A stretch of 64,000 bases of DNA, taken from positions 62,001 through 126,000 of the forward strand of contig JAGTJL010000024.1 of assembly GCA_020746875.1 (NCBI GenBank). The letters run 5' to 3'. The stretch comes from Rhexocercosporidium sp. MPI-PUGE-AT-0058 (taxonomy: Eukaryota > Ascomycota > Leotiomycetes > Helotiales). Positions 47,701 to 56,675 of the stretch are shown here, one piece after another. The position numbers and the translations under genes are program-made. Each line of letters starts with the position of its first letter. Within the stretch, counting starts at the first letter, position 1. Under the pieces are notes generated by a model, which made no database searches, was not told where the DNA came from, and saw only the letters and a program-made list of their open reading frames with translations.

Positions 47701-49202
47701 ATGCCCACCAGTCAGTTCACCACAAAAGAGAAGTATCGGTATCTAACCGGCTTCGATTCTCACTTAGAGTACGTATTCCTCGTCGGCCCTAGGACTCACC
47801 GGCGCGTCCCAGAAAAGCTTACCGCCACTCTTACAGATCCGAGGCAGTGGGCGGCGCCTTGCCAATAGCTCAGAACTCTCCCCAGAAGGCTTCGTATGGC
47901 TTGTACAACGAGAAACTCTCCGGGACCTCTTTCATGGCCCCAAGGCACCAGAACAAGCAGACCTGGGTCTACCGCATCCTACCCTCCTGCACGCACAAGC
48001 CCTACCACCCCCATGTGCGCTCCAACAGCACCAACGCAGCCAACGAGGCGAGCGGCGATGTGGCCGAGGACCTGGAGAAGCTCCATATTATCCCCAACCA
48101 GCTGCAATGGGATCCCTTTGATCACGACCAGGCCGGAACCCTCGACTTCCCTTCGGGTCTGAAAAGGCTTGCGGGCGCCGGCGACCCTGCCATGAAGGAA
48201 GGGTGCGGCATATTCATCTATGCCGCGGGGAGGAACATGGACGAGAAGACAGTCTACTGCTCGGCCGACGGCGACCTGTTGATCGTGCCCCAGGAGGGCG
48301 ATCTTGACATCCGGACTGAGCTAGGCTGGATCCTGGTCCGGCCCATGGAGATTTGTGTCATCCCCCGCGCCATCAAGTACCAGGTCTTCCTCCCATCTGG
48401 ACCAGCCCGCGGGTACGCTCTTGAGCTTTATCAGAACCACTTCGAGCTGCCGCCGCTAGGGGTGATCGGATCTCACGCCCTGGCCAACGCTCGCGATTTC
48501 CAGGTTCCCGTGGCATGCTTCAGTGAGGACTTCGGGCCCACGGCAGATCAAGGAACGAGCGTGTACACCGTCATCAGTAAGCTCAACCATACGCTCTTCG
48601 CCGCCGAACAAGCCCACACGCCCTTCGACATCGTCGCCTGGCAGGGCACTTACTACCCCTACAAGTACGATCTCGGCCGCTTCAACACTATCGGCACCAT
48701 CTCCTATGACCACCCTGATCCCTCTATCTTCACCTGTCTCTCGGCTCCTTCCCACCAACCAGGCACTGCGGTTGTCGATTTCATCCTCTTCCCGCCGCGG
48801 TGGCTTGTCGGCGAGGACACATTTCGCCCTGCGTTCTTCCACCGCAATACCATGAGCGAGTTCATGGGTATCATTGTGGGCGACTTCGATGCCCGCGGCG
48901 GCGGGCACAGTGGCTTTGTCCCTGGTGGCGGAAACCTCCACAATGTCATGAGCGCGCACGGAGCCGATGCGGAGAGCAGTGAGCAGGGACGCGAAGGTAA
49001 GCTTGAGCCGAAGTGGACCGGCGCAGGAAACTACGCTTTTATGTTTGAGAGTAGTCTGATGATGGCCGTGACCGACTGGGGCCTGAGGACGTGCAAGAAA
49101 GTCCAGCAGCGCTACAGCGAGGAGAGTTGGGGAGGTATCAGGTCACATTGGAGCATGCCCAATGATAGGGCCGTGAACAGCCATCTTTTGAATGAAGAGT
49201 AA
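47701..49202 (+). CDS. Homogentisate 1,2-dioxygenase family ring-cleavage enzyme
   Basis: Two proposed exons, 47701-47768 and 47837-49202, joined by a 68-nt intron (GTACGT to TTACAG), giving 477 residues. The splice links [13 protein letters not shown] to [17 protein letters not shown], the expected N-terminus of the family. Iron ligands are conserved: His358 and Glu364 in [12 protein letters not shown], and His397 in SAHGAD. The catalytic His is His315 in [13 protein letters not shown] and VPGGGNLHN are also present. The family opens the ring of homogentisate to maleylacetoacetate using O2 and Fe(II), in the cytosol. A Ser/Asn/Ala-rich segment at about residues 84-100 and a few extra glycines before the last ligand make it look like a divergent paralog, so a related hydroquinone substrate is possible. 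GC-rich coding sequence, intact. Confidence 0.93.
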
Positions 49203-49964
49203 CTCCGAGGGTTGTTAGGAACAAGGAAACTGCGGCCGCGCCATAGTTGCGTCGGAAGAATGCTTGTCTTGAAGGCTTGAATTGATTGATTGATTGATGA
49301 TACTCTTTACCGCAATTTGCTGATCTACCACCGTTCTATTTCCGATTTACCAAAATGCTTCTTGTTTCCATCGTCGAGTTAGTACTACCATCATTTCGTT
49401 TACGCAGTGGTATTCTAGTAATTCTCCATGAAGCATAATCAGCCAAGTACACCGCGGCGTGAGACCACCATCAAAACTTAAGCTTGCTAATCAACAAAAG
49501 ATAGACATCGAGCGAAGCGCTTACTTTCAGTCCCTTCTCAGAGAAAAGTTAAAGTCATTGTATGAGTACTCTTCTGCCATAGGATCTCTAACTTACCAAG
49601 CTTGTCTAGATTTGACAGATGTAGAGCTGACCCATATTTTGACTTTACGTGATATATTTTAAGAAGCTCTAGAGCCTGCATTGCATCACTTCCTCCTCTT
49701 ATAGTAACACTGTTTTATACAGAATATTATTGAGAGACAGACAGCCTCTGGAGTAGCGCTCGAAGGAAATATCACTACCCGGGTCCTACAGCCAAAATTA
49801 ACACCAAAGTTGGCTAATTTTGCTGCGGTCATGGAACAAGAAATAAAGAAAGAAAAGTCCCACGGCTTGCGAGAAATTCACAACAAATAAACACTTCCTC
49901 TACTTTAAATCGGCGCACACTAGCATCGCTAACAAGTAGCATTTTAATCTCTTAGTTTCTCAAA
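49203..49964. other. Intergenic region
   Basis: 762 bp between the dioxygenase stop and the hydrolase pseudogene. A non-ATG frame at 49459-49662 (ending TLRDIF) is not supported as a gene. A TGATTGATTGATTGATGA repeat lies near 49281-49298. Confidence 0.5.
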
Positions 49965-50961
49965 ATGATCAAAATGGCCCCATCAGTTCTAGATCAGCTT
50001 CCCACATTTGGGACAAGTGTCGTGACGAATCTCGTCCCAAATTTGAAAGCTTTCAAGCCTCTGTTAACAGTCAACGCCGACACCATCAAAATAACCAGGA
50101 CAGAATTCAGCTATGGTTCCCTTGAACGCCAAAGCTCGACGCCTACTACCCCACTACACGATCGAGAGCCGGCACGGATGGCACTCGTGTCCTCTTTTTT
50201 GTCCACGGCAGTGGCTTCGTCTTTGGAGGTAAGATCATCACCGAGCTTGGCGGCGGGATCATGCATCGCAACCTGGGCCGTTTCTTTGCTAAGAAATATG
50301 GCTTTACCGTCGTCATTCCTAACTACAGGCTTGTTCAACATGGCTGCGTGTGGCCTTTTGGCGTAGAGGACTTGGCGTTGTCCGTGCAGTGAATCAAGGA
50401 ACACATGAGCCAGAAGGATGGCTGCTGCTCTATTGATCTTTCAATCACGGGCGAGTCAGCCGGAAGAATCAATTTCGCAACCTATCTTTTCTCGGCTCAT
50501 TTTCGGGTATCGGTGAAGTCGATTCTCTATCCGACAGGTGCATCTGTAGTCCATCTAAAAGTGGTGGTCTTTCTGGCAACTCCGTTTCACCTTGATAATG
50601 CCGATATAGCCCGCAGCGTGGCCCCGTCGACGTACTTCGGAGGAGCAGATTCGTCCAAGAAGACACCTCTAGGCTTGTTGGTTGAGGCAGCAAAGGGATA
50701 TTCGGACGGGGAGTTGACAAACATCAAGGTGACAATTGTCAATGGATCTCTGGATTCCCCGTACGAGAGCATTGCTCCTCAGGACGAATTTTTGAGGGCA
50801 TGGGAGACGGTCGATCCGGTGGGACGTAAAAAGGTGATTGTTGAAACTCTTGACACAACCATATCAGCCCGACTGCTGCCCTTAGTAGTGCAGATGAAAA
50901 GGCCGAAGCCTGGGGCCATATGGTGGGAATGTATCAGTCAATTATGCAATGCTTTCCCTGA
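49965..50961 (+). pseudogene. Broken alpha/beta hydrolase paralog
   Basis: Starts MIKMAPSVLDQLPTFG. It keeps the family landmarks in pieces: an oxyanion-hole motif HGSG (expected HGGG), VIPNYRLVQHG, and nucleophile elbow GESAG. Three lesions break it. One base is lost near 50131-50133, moving the frame at the RQ/KLDAYYP junction. A TGG-to-TGA stop lies at 50390-50392 (VQ-stop-IKEH). A second base is lost near 50851-50853, just before HNHISPTA, which carries the catalytic His. The last frame ends at 50959-50961. Family resemblance to 38797-39759 is clear (YG-H-RQ-LD-Y region, SAG elbow, HIS motif). Only one of the three lesions looks like RIP. No active product is expected. Confidence 0.88.
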
Positions 50962-51070
50962 TTATTCGTGACACACTTCATCTCCAGAGCTCCCGACTCC
51001 AGTTTTCTCGTCTGTAGGCACTCCATGCTCTCCCCTAAGATACCCGTAAAACGGCTGCAGACCACTTAGG

Positions 51071-53244
51071 TAACGTCGAGCACCCCATTCCGCCCACCTC
51101 GCCTAACTCACCGCTATATCTACCTACTAATTTAAATAATTAATTACTTCTTGATTTTTTAATTAATTCTTTTCAAATTTGGAATGCGACTTGTCCTTAT
51201 TATAAAACTTTAATATACCGAATACGATATTATATGTGCGCTTGCAGAGATCGCAAATAATAAGTCTTTGCGAAAGGCATTGCTTAAGTGGGGTATTTTA
51301 AGGTTTATATTTCGTAATTGTAATATAATAACTTTATTATATTAAGAAAGTGCTAGTTACTTATAAAAGTTATTTACGGTAGTAGAAAATCGATTAATTA
51401 ACTAGATTCTGACTTAAGAGTCTTTTAGTCGTAGAGTTATGTATATATAGATTAAAGTTTTTAAAGAGAAGCTTTTAGCTTTTTAAGAAGACTATTTATT
51501 ACTCGGAAGATATTAGATTTATAAGTTTTTAGTACGGAATCTATTCTGAAGACGAAGAGATAAATATATTAATTCTATACGTGTTAATAACGCTTATTCC
51601 GAAGTTATTAAGCTTTAGTTTTAAAAATAAGAAATTCCGGCTATTAAGGCTATCTTGGTTAGTTAACGATAGAATTCAAATAAGACCGGTATTATAGAAA
51701 GTTACGGTCTGAATAGATTTGTTATAAGGCACACGCCGAAAAGCGTAAGATTTAAGGGAAATAGCTAAGCTTATATACCTAAACGTCAATTTTTAAGTGT
51801 ATTTTTATAATAAGGGTCTTTATATAACCTTTAATAATATATAAAGAAAAATCAGTGTAGTAATAATAGTTTCTGTCTTAATTAAATATATTCGATAATA
51901 AGTGCTTTATTATAACTAATAATAAGTGAACGACGGACGATACCGCTTTTAAATAGCTAAAGAAGGTGTTTATCTCTTAGACGTAATTACGTAATCGTTT
52001 AATAAGACTCCTTATCTTAAATAATTATAAGAGCTATAAAACAACGGAATTCCTTTAGGAATGCTTTAAATATAATATCTTCTTATTACATTTACTTATA
52101 TATACGTTATACGTCTTACTACTTTTAGATTTAATAATTTTCTCTATTTTAAAGCGTGCTTACCGAAAGGAACTATATAAATTAAGTTCTTTAATCGATT
52201 ATATATCAATTAATAAGCGCAATTTCCATATTTATTACCAGAAAGTATATTAAGAAATTATTACACTTTTTAATATTAAATCTAAGTGGAGAATTAATGG
52301 GTTATAACCGGTATTTATAGCTAAACCCTTGATAAGCTCATTATGACTAGAAAATAATAATAAATCAATAGAACCGGCTTTTTAAGAGCTTTAGAGAGTA
52401 ATAATACTTTCTCTAGAGCATTTTAGTACTTATATTTAATTATAAATTCCTAAAACTAAGAAAGACTTTTATATAATAGTCGGTCCTCCTCCTGTTTAGC
52501 TCGGGGCTCGCTAACAGTCGGGGAAAGCAAGTGTCACAGGAAAGCAAGTGTCACAGCTTTATTTTGCCCGCAAAAATTAACCGACTTTCCATTTATTTGA
52601 ACTTTTACGACGCATAACTTTATTAATTAAATAAATATAATAATAAAAAGTGGATGCATCGAAGAGGATAATTAGAAACTATTAGAATATCAACTTTTAT
52701 TTTTCTAATTTATAATAATATATACTTAACATCTTAAAAAATAGGGCTTTTACGTCTTAATCTTAATATAAAGGTTTTGCGCGGGGCATATTAGTAAGGC
52801 TCCTTTACCAAAAAACGAGCTGTGACACTTGCTTTCCCCGACTGTTAGCGAGCCCCGAGCTAAACAGGAGGAGGACCGACTATTATAGATTTATACGTTA
52901 GCGAGTGGATTACATCATCAACTTTTAACGTAATATTTGCTTTTTAAGAAGATTATAAAAGGAATTAATAAAAAAATTACGAATTAAAAAAGGTAAATAT
53001 AAGAATAAGAGAGTTAAAAGAGAGGTTAAAGTAATTAAAGCTAAGGAAAAGAAGAAAAGTATAAACTAATTCAAATTCCTAGTTTGCAATAACACGTGCT
53101 ATTTAAAAGGCTTAAATTGCAGCTGGAGATCGTTAAATTATATCTGTAGACTTATATAAAAGTTAACGTAGCGTAGAGTTATTAAGTATTGAATAAAAAG
53201 TGCTGAATTACGCGAGGTAGGCGGAATGGGGGTGCTCGACGTTA
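51071..53244 (+). mobile_element. Fot1/pogo-type transposon with TIRs, RIP-mutated
   Basis: The ends are inverted: TAACGTCGAGCACCCC at the left, and GGGGGTGCTCGACGTTA at the right, then a second matching block (ATTCCGCC-ACCTCGC). TA at both tips fits the target duplication. The coding strand shows a Psq-like helix-turn-helix near 51235-51320 (ALAEIANNKSLRKALLKWGI), then DDE transposase-like sequence full of stops, and a Lys-rich tail near 52990-53060. A MITE (52479-52880) is nested in it. The element sits beside a hAT remnant at its right end. Confidence 0.85.
52479..52880. mobile_element. MITE with perfect 61-bp terminal inverted repeats
   Basis: The two ends, starting GTCGGTCCTCCTCCTGTTTA, are perfect inverted copies over 61 bp and are flanked by TA on both sides. 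The left repeat then carries a 17-bp tandem duplication (AAAGCAAGTGTCACAGG). The interior is AT-rich with no gene. It is inserted in the decayed Fot1-like element, yet its termini are GC-rich and unmutated. Confidence 0.93.
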
Positions 53245-53832
53245 TGGATCCATGTGCCAGATTCCGATCCCCAGACGCAATATTTGAAAAAAAAAGTACG
53301 GGCAAACTGGAGTGGCGCTGTCGATACTGTACGCGTTCGATACGCGACCACTGATAGTACCAGAGTTATAATGAAGCATCTCAAACCCCACAATATCGAG
53401 GCGAATTCGACACCGAGAAACGCGCCATATCAACCAGAAAGCTTCCATTCAGAACGCCATAGGTATGGCTCGAGAAAACCCTCAAAAAAAGTATCAATTG
53501 AGCGAAAGTCAAGGAGAATCGACGGACCCCGAGCAGCTTGAAATATTATACGTCCGACGGTCTCCGCTTGCTCCGTCTCTTTTCGGACGATGGAATGCCC
53601 GGACTTCCGCGCTCTGCTGTTCTGTATCAATCAGGATATCGATACATGGCTACCTGGGAGCCATAGTACAGTGCGGGATTGGGTTGTACGTCAATATGAG
53701 TCTTAAAAAGCCAAGATCAAAGCGTCGCTCAAGAGGTCTACGACCCGGATCCATATCAGTTGCGACCTTTGGAGCTCTCCCAACTCGCTTGCAATTCTTC
53801 TTGGCATAGTACATTTAGTATTAACCTGACCA
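53245..53832 (+). pseudogene. hAT-family transposase remnant
   Basis: A BED-type zinc finger is split between two frames: EWRCRYCTRSIRD (Cys-x2-Cys) near 53311-53350, then DSTRVIMKHLKPHNIE (His-x3-His) near 53352-53400. Further on, from about 53593, one frame reads ECPDFRALLFCINQDIDTWL, STVRDWVVRQYES, a TAA stop, and RIHISCDLWSSPNSLAIL, the conserved hAT core. Little RIP is visible but several frameshifts and a stop kill it. Its left side is cut by the Fot1-like element; the right edge is not defined. Confidence 0.82.
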
Positions 53833-54222
53833 ATCATGTCCCAGCAAACCTGTACACGCAATCTCGTGGGTACCTGGTCGCACTAAACCATTTTACGGGG
53901 TCCCGGAAACGCATTGCTGGTGGGTTAAGCTTTCCTTTGAATGCTGCCACGGGAGGCGATCCCGTATGACCGGATGGACCTCCCGAACCACACGGTGATA
54001 CCGCAGAACACTACCTGGTGAGAACACGAGGGGCACGCAAAATACGCTCTTTTCGAGTGGAGCCCAATATGACGGGAGAAATGCTCTGCTGTATAAAGAA
54101 GAAGCTAAGATCTTCCATTCTAGCTAACAACACAGAAACGCTCTCTTCTTCATACCGCCTTACAAGTTTGACCATAATTCAGCTCATATCGTAACAACGA
54201 GACCATACCTCCATTTGATATC
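53833..54222 (+). promoter_or_regulatory. Upstream region of the FAD monooxygenase gene
   Basis: Non-coding. A TATAAA box at 54092-54097 lies about 125 bp before the ATG, in a context (CTGTATAAAGAAG) typical of fungal promoters. The 5' part may still belong to the hAT remnant. Confidence 0.5.
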
Positions 54223-55744
54223 ATGGACTCGAATGTGCAATCATCGAAAGGTGTTCGAACTGGCCACTGCAATGTCGAGAATAGCCCGAGCGCTCCACCT
54301 CAAACACTCTTGAACATTATTATTGTTGGAGCAGGTATTGCGGGATTAGCATTAGCCGGTATCATGGGCAGCTCTGGACACACAGTCACTGTCCTGGAAG
54401 CGGCACCAGCAATCGGTGAGGTCGGCGCTGGGATTTACTGCTCTCCAAACCTCACACGTCTATTAAGTCGATGGGGCCTGGATAGTTACATACGCAAGTA
54501 TACAGATTCGCTCACTCACATCAAGCTCAGACGATGGGAGCACGGAGAGTTTCTTGGCGCTGCACCTCTTATGCCTGAGGTCGAGAAGATACATGGCGCT
54601 CCCCAATACGTAATTCATAGGGCTGATCTGCATAGAGCCTTAATGGCGAATGCTGAGACCGTGGCCGAGGTTCGTGTCAATAGCATGGTTACGGACGTTG
54701 ACTTTGAGAAGCCTTGCGTGACACTAAGTGATGGGAGAGTGCTCGAAGCGGATTTGGTAGTTGGGGCAGATGGTTATTTTCCCTTCTCCCGATCTTGAAA
54801 AAGGCTCACGATTGTCAGGGATGAAGTCAATATGCAGACGATTGCTTTACCTGAAACAAGGCTTGGTTGACAAACCACGACCAACGGGAAACGCCGCGTT
54901 CAGAGCTTGCATACCTCTGGACGTTATCGAGGACGAAGAACTGCGATCTTTTATGACAGAGCCTGTTGCGAATAGGTGGATGGGCCCTGGTAGACACGTC
55001 CAAGCGTATCCTATCCGCCATGGAAAGCTCTACAACATGGTAGGCAAATTCCCAAGGCAAAGGCTGGCGGTGACTTACATAAACCATAGGTTATGTGCCA
55101 CCCTGATACGGGTTTCTCCGAAGAGTCCTGGACTGCCAAAGCATCCAAGCAAGAGATACTGGACCACTTTGGGTCCTGGGATCCAGTTCGATTAAGGAAG
55201 ATCCTGGACTATGTCCCAGACGAGAACGTAATGAAGTGGAGGCTGTGTGAACATGAACCCCTTCATACGTGGGTGGTGGGTAATGTTGTCCTGCTCGGGG
55301 ATGCCTGCCACCCTATGCTGCCTTACGTCGCACAAGGAGCCGCTCAGGCTATCGAAGATGTCGCAGTTCTTCATTTAGCGCTAAATCGCATCTCGAACCT
55401 AGGCGATATACCTGTACTCCTCAAAGCGTATGAACTTGCACGAAAGCCCTGGGCAGAAACTATCGTTGAAACGGGGGGGCGACACGTACGGTTCTACACC
55501 TTGATGATGGCCCTGAACAGCTTGCCAGAGACCAAAAATTCAAAGCCATTTCTCAAGGCGGCGACAACCCAGACCTTCTAGGTGACGCCAAGACGCACTC
55601 ATTCTTGTGGGGTCATGATCCTGAGCACGACTTTCTGGAGAACTTTGAAAGTGAGTTATTAGCCTAAGTGCATAGACTACACCAACTAATGAACGAGAAG
55701 GTCTGATCAAGCAAGCACGACATCTTCTCCAATCTGTTGTATAG
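54223..55744 (+). CDS. FAD-dependent monooxygenase, salicylate-hydroxylase type (one apparent frameshift)
   Basis: Four proposed exons: 54223-54772, 54819-55039, 55090-55650 and 55701-55744, about 458 residues. A Rossmann motif GAGIAG at residues 36-41 with Glu59 binds FAD. LVVGADGMKS spans intron 1, and GDACHPMLPYVAQGAAQAIED is the second FAD-contact motif. The C-terminus runs LARDQKFKAISQGGDNPDLL to LIKQARHLLQSVV. The class hydroxylates aromatic acids with NAD(P)H and O2. Between 55471 and 55479 one base is missing in a run of seven G: the upstream frame gives an atypical tail, while the next frame gives ATRTVLHLDDGPEQLARDQ, as expected in the family. Either a fresh inactivating indel or a sequencing error in the homopolymer. 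Everything else is intact. Confidence 0.85.
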
Positions 55745-56013
55745 AGTGTGATAACGTCGCTAGAGTAGGGGAAGGTTGCGACCACCTTGCAACTAAATAA
55801 GTACGGGTTGCTACTTTGCTTGTCTCTTTTAATCACAGAGGCTTAGCACATGCTGAAACCAAGTACATCTGTGAATTGATTTGATTTCATTTTGATTTAT
55901 TCCCAATGGCTGTGCAGAGCCGCTGGCCCTATGTAGCCCCAAAACCTGTCCAGCTTGAGTCCGAGAATCATCCTACAGCCCACAGCATCTTATGGGGTGT
56001 CTTAACTACCCCT
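55745..56013. other. Right margin of the gene island
   Basis: Normal composition, no gene recognised. Contains the 3' region of the monooxygenase gene. Confidence 0.5.
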
Positions 56014-56348
56014 TTAAAGTCCAAACCGCTGGGAGTTCTGCGGAAGTGTCGTAGATGAGGATCGCGCGCCGAATCGACCTGTCTTCATTGCAAACCGGAT
56101 TGCGGACATAACTACAGAGATATCAGATGCTCACCGTTCTGGAGGTCCGTCCGTATTGGGTCTGTCAGGCCTCTGGATAGATCTTCATATCTCCTACCTC
56201 CAGCTCTAATCATATCTGCTCGCAGGTGTTGAAGCAGTTGGCAATGAAGCACAAAATGCCGAATATCCTTTTTACCTTCCCCGCATTCGCACTGGTCGCT
56301 GTCTACCGCTCCGATTCTAGACAGGAATCTCGCAGCTTGGAATTTCCA
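56014..56348 (-). pseudogene. LINE (non-LTR retrotransposon) C-terminal fragment
   Basis: The minus strand encodes AARFLSRIGAVDSDQCECGE followed by KKDIRHFVLHC: the C-x-C, His, Cys zinc motif typical of the tail of fungal LINE ORF2 proteins. After one frameshift it continues VMSAIRFAMKTGRFG. It is not strongly RIP-mutated. Only the 3' end is present, as usual for 5'-truncated LINE copies. Confidence 0.75.
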
Positions 56349-56675
56349 TAATTACCTATTGCCTTAATATCTATAACCTTTTAGCCGATGCTTTCTCCCG
56401 TAAACTAAACGAGTTAAATTAGCAAAACTTTATTAAAAAGACGTACCGTCTGTAATAATTCTTACGACAAGATTAAGTCGACCTTAACTTATTAGTCGCA
56501 GAGTTACGTCTTTTAAACGACTTTAACGCGCTAATATTAAGCGTAAAGATTACTAATTTTTTACTCATATTCCCCGCAATATATTAAATATTAAAAGTAA
56601 ATCGTATGGCTCTTTTTTTATAAGTATTACGAAAGTAAGTTTTATTCGAGAATCCTAGGAAGTTTAATATAAAAG
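56349..56675 (+). mobile_element. Gypsy pol fragment, decayed
   Basis: Near 56385 the frame reads LADAFSRKLNELN, the end of a gypsy RNase H domain, followed by stop-rich sequence up to a new LTR. Confidence 0.55.

Noticed and set aside
49459..49662. Small gene between the dioxygenase and the hydrolase pseudogene
   Set aside because: No ATG start, no splice evidence and no recognisable family.
55486..55523. A 38-nt GT-AG intron that would restore the frame of the FAD monooxygenase
   Set aside because: Too short compared with the 46-107 nt introns here, and it would remove the family-conserved DDGPEQ segment. A one-base loss in the G run explains the data better.
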